From: Actinokineospora enzanensis DSM 44649
GTDB taxonomy: Bacteria; Actinomycetota; Actinomycetes; Mycobacteriales; Pseudonocardiaceae
DNA: 64,000 nt
NCBI RefSeq assembly: GCF_000374445.1
Contig: NZ_KB894405.1
Span: 215,110-279,109, forward strand
Direction of reading: 5' to 3'
Part shown: positions 17,089 to 27,500 of the stretch, one piece after another
Position numbering within the stretch: the stretch's first letter is position 1
Layout of the letters: each line of letters opens with the position of its first letter
Made by a program: the position numbers and the translations under genes
The notes under the pieces: model-generated
Seen by the model: the letters and a program-made list of their open reading frames with translations, nothing else
Database searches by the model: none
Told to the model about the DNA's origin: nothing

Positions 17089-18654
17089 GTGCGACGATCA
17101 CTTCCGCCCCTGCTCGGCGCGATGGTGCTGGCGAGCCTGTTATCCGGGCTCCCCGCCCAGGCCGCCCCCGCCACCGTGCCCACCTCCCCACCGTTGACCT
17201 GGACCGAGTGTCCACCCGACCCCTTCGGCACCCCCGTCGACCCGCGCCTGCGGTGCACGACGCTGAAGGCGCCGCTGGACTATCGCGCACCGCGCGGTGC
17301 CACCATCGACATCGCCGTGTCCCGGATGCGGACGGCGAAACCCGGACTGCGGCGCGGGATCCTGCTGCACAACGCGGGCGGACCGGGCGGCGCGAGCCTG
17401 AACCTGCCCAGCAGCTACGTGCACGTGTATCCGCAGGACATCCTCGACCGGTACGACCTGGTCAGCTTCGACCCGCGCGGCGTCGGCTACAGCTCGCCGG
17501 TCACCTGCGGCCGCACCTGGGACCAGCTGCCCAACGAGGTCTACTTACCCTTCCCCGCACCGGACGGCTCGATCGACGCCAACGTGACGTTCGCGCGTGA
17601 CCTCGCTCGGGATTGTCTGGCCGAGGGCGGCCGGGAGATCCGGTACGTGACCACCGCGAACACCGCTCGGGACATGGACCGGATCCGGGTGGCGTTGGGC
17701 GAGTCGAAGGTCTCGTACAACAGCGGTTCCTACGGCAGTTACCTCGGTGCGGTCTACGCCACGATGTTCCCCGAGCGCACCGACCGGTTCGTCATCGACT
17801 CGAACGTCGACCCGGGCGGCATCTGGCAGGACCAGTGGCGGATGTGGGACCCCGGTGCCGAGCTCCGGTTCACCGACTTCGCCAAGTGGGCCGTCGCGCA
17901 GGATCCGGCGCTCGGTGCGACGCCGGACAAGGTGCGGACAAACTTCCTGGCCTTGGCCGACCGTCTCGACCGCGCGCCGGTGACCCATCCGAAGGCGGGA
18001 CAGGTCAACGGGAACCTGTTCCGGGCCGCCTACCGGGGATATTCCTACAACGTCGTGTTCTTTCCGGAGATCGCCGCCTGGTGGCATTTCGTCGAGGGCA
18101 CCGGACCGGCGCCGGACTGGTTCGATTTCCCCGTGCTGCCCGGTATTCCGGCGGACAACGAGGTCGCCGTCCAGGTCGCGGTGACCTGCGGCGATATCGG
18201 TTCCCCGCGCCGGATCGACCAGTACCGCCGCGAAGTGCGCGAGGACCGGGCGAAATACCCGATCCTGGCGGGTATGGGCGCGAACGTCCGGGCCTGCGCG
18301 TTCTGGCCGGACCCGGTCGAACCGCCCGTCCGCGTGACGGACCGGGGACCGGACAACATCCTGATCCTGCAGAACCTCCGCGACCCGGCAACGCCTTACG
18401 CGGGCGCGCTGGGCATGCGCCGCGCACTCGGCCACCGCGCCCGCATGATCACGGTGGACGCGGGAAACCACGGCGTCTACGACCCGAGCACGCCGTCCTG
18501 CGCGGTCACCGAGACCGACAGGTTCCTGACCACGGGCGCGCTTCCTCGACGTGACCTGTTCTGCAAACCGGACCCCGCTCCGCCCGTGCGAAACGACACG
18601 CTCGCGCGTATAACCCTTGCCGCCAGCGGGGTTTCTTTGTCCGATATCGGATAA
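17089..18654 (+). CDS. Secreted S33-type alpha/beta hydrolase (tripeptidyl aminopeptidase-like), copy 1
   Basis: 521-residue protein with a signal peptide from the GTG start (V-R-R-S-L-P, hydrophobic core, then A-Q-A-A-P). The alpha/beta hydrolase core shows an oxyanion HNAGGPGGAS, then 'SFDPRGVGYSSP', the nucleophile Ser in SGSYGSYLG (about residue 218), Asp in NLRDPATPY and His in DAGNHGVYD. This set and the overall length match SlpD/SlpE-type exported tripeptidyl aminopeptidases, which clip N-terminal tripeptides from extracellular proteins. The start is uncertain to a few codons because the ribosome binding site is weak. The next gene is a close paralog. Confidence 0.88.
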   Translation: MRRSLPPLLGAMVLASLLSGLPAQAAPATVPTSPPLTWTECPPDPFGTPVDPRLRCTTLKAPLDYRAPRGATIDIAVSRMRTAKPGLRRGILLHNAGGPGGASLNLPSSYVHVYPQDILDRYDLVSFDPRGVGYSSPVTCGRTWDQLPNEVYLPFPAPDGSIDANVTFARDLARDCLAEGGREIRYVTTANTARDMDRIRVALGESKVSYNSGSYGSYLGAVYATMFPERTDRFVIDSNVDPGGIWQDQWRMWDPGAELRFTDFAKWAVAQDPALGATPDKVRTNFLALADRLDRAPVTHPKAGQVNGNLFRAAYRGYSYNVVFFPEIAAWWHFVEGTGPAPDWFDFPVLPGIPADNEVAVQVAVTCGDIGSPRRIDQYRREVREDRAKYPILAGMGANVRACAFWPDPVEPPVRVTDRGPDNILILQNLRDPATPYAGALGMRRALGHRARMITVDAGNHGVYDPSTPSCAVTETDRFLTTGALPRRDLFCKPDPAPPVRNDTLARITLAASGVSLSDIG

Positions 18655-18769
18655 TCGTTGCCGTGACAGGAGTAGCGGCCTGGTCCTGGTGGCCGCAACT
18701 TCCCGGGTACTTCCGAGTACGTCCGGAAAACCGGTGCCGCGCCGGGGAGATCGCTCTACCGTCGAGACT

Positions 18770-20320
18770 GTGCGACGATCACTTCCGATTCTCCTCGGCG
18801 CGGTCGTATTGGCGGGCCTGGCTTCCGGACTCCCGGCTCAGGCCGCCCCGACACCGCCCCAGCCACCACCACTGACCTGGACCGACTGTCCCCCCGACCC
18901 GTTGGGCATCCCCGTCGACCCGCGCCTGCGGTGCACGACGCTGAAGGTCCCGCTGGACTACGACTCGCCGCACGGCGAGACGATCGACATCGCCGTGTCC
19001 CGCATGCAGACCGCCAAACCCGGCCTGCGGCGCGGGATCCTGGTCCACAACGGCGGCGGCCCCGGCGTGGCCAGCCTCAACCTGCCCAGCGCCTACGTGC
19101 GGGCCTACCCGCAGGACGTCCTCGACCGCTACGACCTGGTCGGCTTCGATCCGCGCGGCGTCGGCCACAGCACGCCGCTCACCTGCGGGCGAACCCCGGC
19201 GCAGCTGCCCGACACGCTCTACCTGCCTTACCCCGCCCCGGACGGCTCGATCGACGCGAACGTGGCGTTCGCCCGTGATCTCGCCCGGGATTGTCTCGCC
19301 AAGGGCGGCCATGAGGTCCGGTACGTGACGACCGCGAACACGGCTCGGGACATGGACCAGATCCGTGCCGCGTTGGGCGAGTCCAAGGTCTCGTATCTCA
19401 GTGGTTCGTACGGCAGTTACCTCGGTGCGGTCTACGCCACGATGTTCCCCGAGCGTACCGACCGGTTCGTCATCGACGCGAACGTCGACCCCACCCGGGT
19501 CTGGCAGGACGAGTTCCGGCTGTGGGACCCGGCCGCCGAGGTCCGCTTCACCGATTTCGCCAAGTGGGCCGTCGAACACGATCCAGCCCTCGGCACGACA
19601 CCGGACCAGGTGCGGGCGAACTACCTGGCGCTCGCCGACCGCCTGGACCACACCCCGGTCGTGCATCCCCAGGCGGGGCCGATCGACGGCAACCGCTTCC
19701 GTGGCTCGTTCCGCAACGCCTACTACCACGTGCTGCTCTTTCCCCGGTTCGCCGCGCTGTGGCATTTCGTGGACGGATCCGGCCCGCCGCCGCAGATAGC
19801 CGTCGCGCCGGTGATTCCCGGCGTGCCGGTGGACAACATCCAGGCCTCCCAGACCGCCGTGCTGTGCGGTGACGTCGCCTCGCCTCGCCGCATCGACTCC
19901 TATCGACGTGCGGTGCGGGAGGATCGAGCCAGGTATCCGATCCTGGCGGGGGTGGGCGCGAACATCCACGCCTGCGCGTTCTGGCCGGACCCGGTCGAAC
20001 GGCCGGTCCGGGTCACCGATCGTGGACCGGACAACATCCTGATGGTCCAGAACGTGCGGGACCCGGTCACGGCGTATGACGGGGCGCTGGGGATGCGCCG
20101 GGCGTTGGGGCACCGGGCTCGTCTGATCACCGTGGACGCGGGCAACCATGGTGCCTATGACCCGAGCACGCCGTCCTGTGCGGTGACCGGCGCGAACCGG
20201 TACTTGGTCACAGGGGAGCTGCCGGAGCGGGATCTGTTCTGCGAGCCGGATCCCGTGCCTCCGGGGGCCGGGGTGGCTCGGGTGGCTCTGGCAGGCGGGA
20301 GTTCCCTGCTGGGTGCGTGA
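18770..20320 (+). CDS. Secreted S33-type alpha/beta hydrolase, copy 2
   Basis: 516-residue protein, nearly collinear with the preceding gene. It has the same GTG start context (GTGCGACGATCACTTCC at both genes), the same signal peptide pattern ending A-Q-A-A-P, and the catalytic set SGSYGSYLG / NVRDPVTAY / DAGNHGAYD. The HNAGGPGGAS loop of copy 1 is HNGGGPGVAS here. The two are a tandem duplication with moderate divergence, mainly in the C-terminal third (residues 300-370), where substrate specificity would be expected to reside. A strong terminator follows. Confidence 0.9.
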   Translation: MRRSLPILLGAVVLAGLASGLPAQAAPTPPQPPPLTWTDCPPDPLGIPVDPRLRCTTLKVPLDYDSPHGETIDIAVSRMQTAKPGLRRGILVHNGGGPGVASLNLPSAYVRAYPQDVLDRYDLVGFDPRGVGHSTPLTCGRTPAQLPDTLYLPYPAPDGSIDANVAFARDLARDCLAKGGHEVRYVTTANTARDMDQIRAALGESKVSYLSGSYGSYLGAVYATMFPERTDRFVIDANVDPTRVWQDEFRLWDPAAEVRFTDFAKWAVEHDPALGTTPDQVRANYLALADRLDHTPVVHPQAGPIDGNRFRGSFRNAYYHVLLFPRFAALWHFVDGSGPPPQIAVAPVIPGVPVDNIQASQTAVLCGDVASPRRIDSYRRAVREDRARYPILAGVGANIHACAFWPDPVERPVRVTDRGPDNILMVQNVRDPVTAYDGALGMRRALGHRARLITVDAGNHGAYDPSTPSCAVTGANRYLVTGELPERDLFCEPDPVPPGAGVARVALAGGSSLLGA

Positions 20321-20326
20321 TGGGCG

Positions 20327-20359
20327 CCGTGCGGGCCGGTTGTCGATCGGCCCGCACGG
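20327..20359 (+). terminator. Terminator after S33 copy 2
   Basis: A perfect 12-base-pair stem (20327-20338 with 20348-20359) with a 9-base loop starts six bases after the stop. The rest of the gap to 20617 shows nothing else convincing. Confidence 0.75.
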
Positions 20360-20617
20360 TGGTCCTGTGGTCGTGGTGTGTCGGGACTTCTCGCCTGCGG
20401 CATCGCTGGTGGTCGGCTCGCCTTCGGCATCGCGCTGGAGACACGAGTGTCGTTGTGGGCTTGATCGGGTGGGGCGTGTCGCGTTGGCGGGAGGACGTTG
20501 CGGCATTGGTGCCGCCTGGCAGCCGTCAGGTCCCTACCACAAGCCTCACACAAGCACCACCAACCACATCGTTCACCCGCAGGCAGGCAACTTCTCAGAC
20601 CGTCACCACACCGGCCG

Positions 20618-22714
20618 ATGGGCCAGGCGAGTACCTCGGACGGGAAGGTGACGGGGTTGCGCAGGGTAACCATCGAGCAGCCGGGAAGCGGGAGCGCGCG
20701 CGTCGCGCTGGCCCGCACCCTGGGCTTCGCCCTGCTCTACCTCCTGGCCACGGTGGCGGGCCGGATGACCGTCATGGACAGCACCAACCTCAGCCTCGTC
20801 TGGCCCGCCGCGGGTGTCGCGGTGCTCTGGTTCCGTGCCCAACGCCACCTGCCGACCCGCTGGGTGGACGTCACGGCGCTGAGCGCGATCACCCTCGTCG
20901 TCAACATGGCGACCGGTGCGAGCGCGGCCGCCTGCGCCGTCTTCGTGGCCGCGAACCTCGCCCAGGCCTGGGGATTCGTCCTCCTCCTTGACCGCTGGCG
21001 CCCCACCCTCTTGACCGAGGGCTTTCGGGGCCCGCGCGACCTGTCCGCCCTGCTTGCCGCCGCCTTCCTCGCCACGCTGTCGGGCACCGCCGTCGGCCCG
21101 ACCGGCCTCTGGCTGCTGACCGGCCACTACTCCTGGCTGGCCACCGCCGTCTGGCTGGCCCGCAACATCACCGGGATCCTGCTGGTCGGCGCCGTCGGCC
21201 TCTGTCTCGCGCGTGGGGTCGAGGTCCGTCGCGTCTCCGCGTGGCGCGTGCTGGAGTACGCGGCCCTGGCCGGGTGCTCGGTCGGCGCCTACGTGCTCAG
21301 CTTCGCCGTCAACCACGGCCTTCCGCTGGCGTTCATGCTCATCGCGCTCACTGTCTGGGCCGCGTTGCGCCTGCCGACCGCGTTCGTGGCCGTGCACGAT
21401 CTCCTGGTCGGCACGATCGCCGTCGTGTTCACCCTTCAAGGTGACGGTCCGTTTGCCACGCTCGGGTCGCACTCGGTCAAGGCGCTGATGGTGCAGCTGT
21501 TCATCGTCGTGGTCGCGGGCGTCGGGCTGGCCCTGTCGCTCGGCCGCGACGAGCGGGTGCGGCTGATCGCCGAGCTGGCCACGGAGAAGGAGCACGCCTC
21601 GGAGCGGGCCGAGCTGATGGGGGCGATCATCGACTCGATGGGCGACGGCCTGGTCGTCATCGACCGCGACGGCCGGATCGCGCTGCGCAACCCGGCGTCG
21701 GCGCGGCTGATGGGCGGACACATCAGTCCGGACGACACCGTCGCCGATAGTGTCCACTATGGACTGTTCCATCCGGACGGCACGCCGTTCGTCGACGCCG
21801 AGATGCCGCACCGGCGCGTGCTCGCGGGCGAGTCTGTGTCCGAAATGGACGTCCTGGTGCGCAACGCGGGCGTGCCAGAGGGGCGCATCGTCAGCGTCAC
21901 CGTGCACGCGTTGCCCGACGGGCACGGCAGCTCCCGCGCCGTGCTGCTCTACCACGACGTCACCGCGGAGCGCCGTCAGGTCGACGAGCTCACCGGGTTC
22001 GCGGGCGTGGTCGCGCACGACCTGCTCAACCCGTTGGCCGCGGTCGAGGGCTGGACCGGCATCACCCACGACACGCTCGCCGACGTGCCCCCGCACCCGG
22101 CCGTCGACCAGGCCAGGGACGGTCTCACCCGGGTCGTGCGCGCGGCCACCCGGATGCGCGGCCTGATCAACGACCTGCTCGCCTACACCACCACCCGGGA
22201 CGCCACGATGGCGCCGATCCCGTTGAGCATCACCGCCGTCGCCCTGGACATCGCGGGTGCCCGCGCGGACGCCTCGGCCGCCGCGGGCATGCCCGCCCCC
22301 CGGTTCGCCATCGGCCGCCTGGAGCCGGTGCACGCCGACCCGGTGCTGGTGCGGCAGCTGTTGGACAACCTGGTGGGCAACGCCGTCAAGTACACCGCCC
22401 CCGGGTCGGTCCCGGAGGTGTCGATCACGGCTTCCCGGGTCGAGGGCATGGTCCAGGTGACGATCGCCGACCGCGGCATCGGTGTGCCCGCGGGCCAGCA
22501 CGACGCCATTTTCGACAACTTCCACCGCGCCCACCGCGCCGCGGGCTACACCGGCACCGGCCTGGGTCTGGCCATCTGCAAGCGCATCGTGGAACGCCAC
22601 GGCGGCGTCATCACCGCAACCGACAACCCGGGCGGCGGCACCCGTTTCACCTTCACGCTGCCCGCCGCCATCGGCCTGACCACGCCCGCGCCCGCTCCCT
22701 CGGTCACCGTCTGA
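20618..22714 (+). CDS. MASE1-PAS sensor histidine kinase
   Basis: About 698 residues. An N-terminal integral membrane domain with about eight segments (residues 30-320) resembles MASE1, for example 'LSLVWPAAGVAVLWFR'. A PAS domain follows (about 340-460; 'IIDSMGDGLVVIDRDGRI'). Next is a HisKA domain with the H-box AGVVAHDLLNPLAAVEGW, whose His is the phosphorylation site, and then an HATPase domain: N-box 'LLDNLVGNAVKYTAPG', G1 DRGIGVPAG, G2 GTGLGLAICK. The start is uncertain: ATG at 20618 has no good ribosome binding site, and a TTG at 20657 preceded by GGAAGG is an alternative. There is no adjacent response regulator, so it is an orphan kinase. Confidence 0.88.
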   Translation: MGQASTSDGKVTGLRRVTIEQPGSGSARVALARTLGFALLYLLATVAGRMTVMDSTNLSLVWPAAGVAVLWFRAQRHLPTRWVDVTALSAITLVVNMATGASAAACAVFVAANLAQAWGFVLLLDRWRPTLLTEGFRGPRDLSALLAAAFLATLSGTAVGPTGLWLLTGHYSWLATAVWLARNITGILLVGAVGLCLARGVEVRRVSAWRVLEYAALAGCSVGAYVLSFAVNHGLPLAFMLIALTVWAALRLPTAFVAVHDLLVGTIAVVFTLQGDGPFATLGSHSVKALMVQLFIVVVAGVGLALSLGRDERVRLIAELATEKEHASERAELMGAIIDSMGDGLVVIDRDGRIALRNPASARLMGGHISPDDTVADSVHYGLFHPDGTPFVDAEMPHRRVLAGESVSEMDVLVRNAGVPEGRIVSVTVHALPDGHGSSRAVLLYHDVTAERRQVDELTGFAGVVAHDLLNPLAAVEGWTGITHDTLADVPPHPAVDQARDGLTRVVRAATRMRGLINDLLAYTTTRDATMAPIPLSITAVALDIAGARADASAAAGMPAPRFAIGRLEPVHADPVLVRQLLDNLVGNAVKYTAPGSVPEVSITASRVEGMVQVTIADRGIGVPAGQHDAIFDNFHRAHRAAGYTGTGLGLAICKRIVERHGGVITATDNPGGGTRFTFTLPAAIGLTTPAPAPSVTV

Positions 22715-22730
22715 CCGGGACCGGTCAGAC
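22709..22730. terminator. Bidirectional hairpin overlapping both stop codons
   Basis: GTCTGACCGG (22709-22718) and CCGGTCAGAC (22721-22730) form a 10-base-pair stem covering the end of the kinase gene and the end of the convergent hydrolase gene. Confidence 0.6.
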
Positions 22731-23306
22731 GCCGAGCTGCTTCAGGACCCGGGTCCTGGCCAGCGCGAAGGCGGCGTCGTCGAAGGCGGGGGAGCCGGGT
22801 TCGGCGAACCAGTGCCCGACGTTCAGGTAGTGGTACGCGTCGACGTCGGCCTCCGTCGCGCGGAACGCGGTCTCGGTCTCGGCCAACTCCTCCGCGGTGA
22901 AGTACTCGTCGCCCTCCACCACGTGCAACCGGACTCGCCGAGCCGTGCGGCCGACCGGCGGCTGACCCCCGTAGAACAACGTCAGGTCATCGGGCACGAC
23001 CGCCAACGAACAAGCGTGGAAAGCCCCCAACGAGAACCCGACGGCCGCCCAGGGCTGCTCCCCGGCGGCCACCTCCGCGGCCGCCGACTCCGCCCGCGCG
23101 TGGATCGCCTCGGAGCCGATGGACCGCACCAACGCCTCGGCGTCGGCGGGTGTGTCCGCGGTCCGCCCGTCGAACAGGTCGGGCAGGAGGACGCGGCGGC
23201 CCGCGCCGACCAGGATGTCCGCCCATTCGATGATCGACGGGGTCACGCCCCACCACGGGTGCAGGAGCAGTACCGGGGGAGCGCCCTCAGGGCCGTACCA
23301 GGTCAC
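22725..23306 (-). CDS. Dienelactone hydrolase-family protein
   Basis: 193-residue single-domain alpha/beta hydrolase. It has 'VLLLHPWWGVTPSI' (oxyanion region), V-L-L-P-D-L-F-D-G, and a nucleophile elbow G-F-S-L-G-A. The Ser replaces the Cys of true dienelactone hydrolases, which is common in this family. The acid is Asp in EGDEYF and the base is His in LNVGHWFAEPG. It starts at a GTG with a weak ribosome binding site. The substrate is unknown; family members cleave small lactones and esters in the cytoplasm. It lies 21 bases downstream of the ZIP transporter gene on the same strand, so the two are probably co-transcribed. Confidence 0.8.
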   Translation of the reverse strand: MTWYGPEGAPPVLLLHPWWGVTPSIIEWADILVGAGRRVLLPDLFDGRTADTPADAEALVRSIGSEAIHARAESAAAEVAAGEQPWAAVGFSLGAFHACSLAVVPDDLTLFYGGQPPVGRTARRVRLHVVEGDEYFTAEELAETETAFRATEADVDAYHYLNVGHWFAEPGSPAFDDAAFALARTRVLKQLGV

Positions 23307-23327
23307 CCGCGCGACGCTACCAAGGTC

Positions 23328-24077
23328 TCAGGAGTGCGACAGGGCGAAGGCGGTGAGGAAGCCGATCACCGTGATCAGGCCGTTCCACACGTGCGTGTCC
23401 TCGAACGCCTCCGGGATCATGGTGTCCGCGATCATGGCCAGGATGGCGCCGCCCGCGACCGCCGTGATCGCCGCGAGCAGTGCGGCCGGGGCGCCGCCGA
23501 GCACGGCGTTGCCGAGCATCGCGGCCAGGGCGCTGAGCAGCGCTATCCCGGTCCACAGCCCGAACACGTACGTCCGGCTCCGCCCGGCCTGCCGCATGCC
23601 GGACGCGCTCGACAGCCCTTCCGGCACGTTGCTGATGAACACCGCCACCACCGTCACCGCGCTCACCGACCCGCCGCCGAGCAGGCTGGTGCCGATGACG
23701 ATCGACTCCGGGATGCCGTCGAGCAACGCGCCCAGCGCGATGGCCGTGCCGGACCCGGCCTGCTCGGACTCGGACGGCTGCTGGTCGCCGGAGCGCTTGC
23801 GGTGCCGGGCCCCGCGCACCGCCAGCACCAGGTCGGCGAGCGTGTAGACGGCGGCGCCGCCGATCGCGCCGAGGACCGTGGGCAGCAGGCCGCCCTGGTC
23901 GTGTGCCTCGGCGATCAGCTCGAACGACACCGCCGAGAGCAGCACCCCGCTGCCGAACGCCATCACCGCAGCCACGACCGGGCGCGGGACCCTGGTCAGG
24001 AAGCCCACGAGCGCGCCGACCATGAGCGCGGACCCGGCCAGCAGCCCCCAGCCGCCCGCTGCAGGCACCTGCCCCAT
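23328..24077 (-). CDS. ZIP-family metal transporter
   Basis: 249-residue membrane protein with about eight hydrophobic segments. The ATG at 24077 follows GAGGGAGGG. The transport-helix signatures are 'ALGALLDGIPESIVIG' (TM4) and 'VFISNVPEGLSSASG' (TM5). Both keep the P-E pair of ZIP proteins, but the usual metal-binding His residues in front of it are Asp-Gly and Ser-Asn, so metal preference may differ from zinc. A charged loop with RHRKRSGDQQPSESEQ separates TM3 and TM4, as the His-rich loop does in the family. It is the first gene of a likely two-gene unit with the hydrolase. Confidence 0.82.
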   Translation of the reverse strand: MGQVPAAGGWGLLAGSALMVGALVGFLTRVPRPVVAAVMAFGSGVLLSAVSFELIAEAHDQGGLLPTVLGAIGGAAVYTLADLVLAVRGARHRKRSGDQQPSESEQAGSGTAIALGALLDGIPESIVIGTSLLGGGSVSAVTVVAVFISNVPEGLSSASGMRQAGRSRTYVFGLWTGIALLSALAAMLGNAVLGGAPAALLAAITAVAGGAILAMIADTMIPEAFEDTHVWNGLITVIGFLTAFALSHS

Positions 24078-24107
24078 CGGCCCTCCCTCGGTGATCGTTC
24101 CCCGCAC

Positions 24108-24501
24108 CGTATGCCCGTGCGTCCGTGCTCGCCTGCCGGGTTCCGGTTTGTTCGGATGACCGGATGTCCAGGCAGTCTCGCCTGGTCGGCGGCTGTTCAG
24201 TGGCCGGACCGGGGTCGTCGGGGATGTTCAGGACCTGTTGTTCAGCGCGCGATGGTGGACCGTGAACAAAGCCGGTCCGTTATACCGGTTGCTGCGGGGA
24301 GTCGCGGAGCCGCGATGACCGGGGGTGCCTGCCTCCCGCACACCGGTGGCGGGGGGCCATGGGGGACCGGTGTGCGGGAGTCCGGCCGGCGGTGGCTCGC
24401 CCGCGGGTGATGGGCCGGGGGAGCCCGTGCGGGGTCCCGAAGGGGAGGGATCGGGACCAGGGGGAATGGCTGGGGTGTGCCGATGAGGCGGGGGGTGGGG
24501 G
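24108..24501. promoter_or_regulatory. Gene-free region with a perfect 15-bp inverted repeat at 24333-24380
   Basis: Arms CTCCCGCACACCGGT (24333-24347) and ACCGGTGTGCGGGAG (24366-24380) flank an 18-base G-rich spacer, about 120 bases upstream of the STAND-WD40 gene. It could be a terminator-like leader hairpin or an operator. No coding frame in this stretch looks real. Confidence 0.45.
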
Positions 24502-27500
24502 ATGCCGAGGGGCGAGGGGCCGTTGGGGCCGGGGCCGGAGACGCTGACGAGGTTCGCGGGTGGGCTGCGCGCGCTCCGGTCCGCGGCGGGCGGGCCGACC
24601 TACCGGGTGCTGAGCGAGCGCGCGCACTACTCGGCGGCGGCATTGTCCGAGGCCGCGGGCGGCCGCAAGCTGCCCAGCCTGGCGGTCACGCTCGCGTTCG
24701 TCGGCGGCTGCGGCGGCGACGCGCACGAGTGGGAAGCGCGTTGGCGGGACACCGCCGCCGAACTGGCCGCCGCGGACGAACCGGACGAACCGGCGCCGTG
24801 TCCGGAGCAGGACGCTCCTTACGTGGGCCTGCGCCCGCTGCGGCAGGACGACGCGCACCGGTTCCACGGCCGTGAGCGCGTGGTCGACGAGCTGGTGGAC
24901 CACGTGCGGGGCAAGCGTTTCGTCGGGCTGTTCGGCCCGTCGGGCAGTGGCAAGTCGTCGGTGCTGCGTGCCGGGCTGGCCCCCGCCCTCACCTCGCGGG
25001 TGGTCGTGTTCACGCCGGGGCGGCGACCGGTCGAGGAGTGCGCCGTGCACCTGGCGAGCGTCCTCGGCGTCCCCGCCGCCACCCTGCGGACCGAGCTGCC
25101 CGGCAGCGCCGACCGCCTGCACCTGCGGGTGCGTCAGGCGCTCGTCGACGAGCCGGACGAAGCCGAGCTGGTGCTGGTCGTGGACCAGTTCGAGGAGCTG
25201 TTCACCGTCTGCGAGGACCCCGCGCAGCGGGACTGGTTCATCGACGCCCTGGTCGCCGCCGCCACCGCGGACACCAGCCGCACCCGGGTCGTGCTGGGCG
25301 TGCGCGCGGACTTCCTCGGCCACTGCGCCCGGCACCCCGGCCTGGTGGCGGCGCTGCGCGGCGCTCAGGTGCTGCTCGGCCCGATGACCGCGGAGGAGCT
25401 GCGGCAGGCGATCACCCGCCCGGCCGAGTCGGTCGGCTGCCGGGTGGAGGCCGCCCTGGTCACCACCCTGGTCGCGGACGCGATCGGCAGGCCGGGCTCG
25501 CTGCCGCTGGTCGCGCACGCGCTGCGGGAGACCTGGCGGCGGCGCAAGGGGACCACGCTCACCGCCGCCGGGTACGAGGCCGCGGGCGGCATCCGGCACG
25601 CCATCGCGCGCAGCGCCGAGCAGGTCTACACCGGCCTGGACCCGGGCGGCCGCGCGGTGGCCCGGCAGATCTTCCTGCGGCTGACCGCCCCGGGCGAGGA
25701 CGCCGAGGACACCAAGCGCCGGGTGGTCCGGGACGAGCTGGACGAGGACGCCACCCCGGTGCTCGACCGGCTGGCCGCCGCCCGCCTGGTCACCCTGGAC
25801 CACGAGGGCGTGGAGATCACGCACGAGGCGATCGTCCGGCACTGGCCCCGGCTGCGCGGTTGGCTGGCCGAGGACCGCGAGGGCCACCGGGCGCACCGCG
25901 ACCTGACCGAGGCAGCGCAGACGTGGGCGGCGCTGGACGAGGACCCCGGCGCCCTCTACCGCGGCACCCGCCTCGCCCTGGCCCGCGAGTGGTCGGCCAC
26001 CGCGCGCTCGCTCAGCGGACGGGAACGCCGGTTCCTCGCCGCCAGCGTCGCGGCGTGGGAGGCGGAACACGCGGCCGCGCGCCTGCGCTCCCGACAGACG
26101 CGCAGGCTGGTGGCGCTGTTGGGCGCGTTGTTGTTGATAGCGGCGGGCGCGTTGGCGTTCGCGGTGGACGCGCGCAAGTCCTCGGCCGACGAACGACTCA
26201 CCCTCGCGGCACGGCGCGCGGTCGAGACGGCGGCGACGTTGCGCGGCAGCGATCCGGTGCTGGCCGGGCAGATCGCCCTGGCCGCGTATCGGCTGCGGCC
26301 CGGTCCGGAGACGTTGAGCGCGTTGATCTCCGCGTCCGCGGTCCCACGCGCCCGCGTATTGCCCGGCGTCGGCCGCGCGTATCGGCTCTCGTTCGCGCCG
26401 GACGGCAAGTCCCTGCTCACCGTGGACGGCGAGGGCGCCAGACTGTGGCATCTCGACGGCGAGACCATGCCGCGTCTGGTGGACACCCTGCGCCGGGGCG
26501 TCGACCCAGAGCTCGGCGCCGACCACCGCGAGATCCGCGCTTTTCCCGGCCTCGACACCGCCCAGGCGTGGGGTCTGCTCGACGCCACCGCCCGCCCGGA
26601 CGGCGACCACGACCTGTCGGCCCAGGCGGTCAGCCCCGACGGCAGGTTCGTCGCCCAGGTGTCCCCGTACATCGGGGTGACCGTGGCCGAGCTCGCCCCG
26701 CCGCGCCGCACCTGGCCGTTGATCGGACCCGACCCGGCCGTCTCCGGCAAGCCCCGGCACAGCCCGCTGGCCGCGTTCAGCCAGGACGGCACCGTCCTCG
26801 CCGCGACCGGACCCGACGGCAAGGTGCGCCTGTGGACCATGACCGACGCGGGCCCCCGGCTCGCGGGTACCGTCCCCGACCCCACCGGCGCCACCAAGTC
26901 CCTCGCCTTCCGCCCCGACGGCCACGCCCTCGCGGTCGGCGTCGGCGAGGGCGTGCTGCGCCTGATCGACATCACCGACCTCGCCCACCCCGCCGACCTG
27001 GGCACGATCGGCGGCTTCACCAGCGCCGTGCGTGCGACCGCGTACAGCCCCGACGGCCTGACCCTGGCCACCGGCGGCTGCGACGGCACGGTCCGGCTGT
27101 GGAACGTGACCGACCCACGCCACCCGGGCGAGGTCGGCGTGCTCACCGGGCACACGGCCCCGGTGCGCGGCATCGCGTTCAGCCCCGACGGCCTGGTGAT
27201 CGCGACCACCGCCGAGGACCGCACCACCCGGCTCACGGACATCGCGCCCGAGCTGATGGCGGGCCATGTCGGCGCGGTCACCGCCACCGCCTTCACCCCG
27301 GACGGCGGCCAGCTGGTGACCGCCGCCACCGACGGCATGGTCCGCACCTGGGACGTGTCCGACCGGACGGCTCCGCGCAGGCTGGGCGGCAGGCAGACGG
27401 CCGACGTGATCGGCTCGGTCACCACCACCGCGCGCGGTGACCTGGCGGCCGCCGCTGCCCTGGACGGCACGGCGAACCTGTGGCATCCGTTGCGGGACGG

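Noticed and set aside
17014-18655. TTTGTCCGA...ATAAT upstream of both S33 genes as a duplicated promoter
   Set aside because: Spacing between the two parts differs (18 versus 15 bases) and distances to the starts differ, so a shared promoter cannot be claimed.
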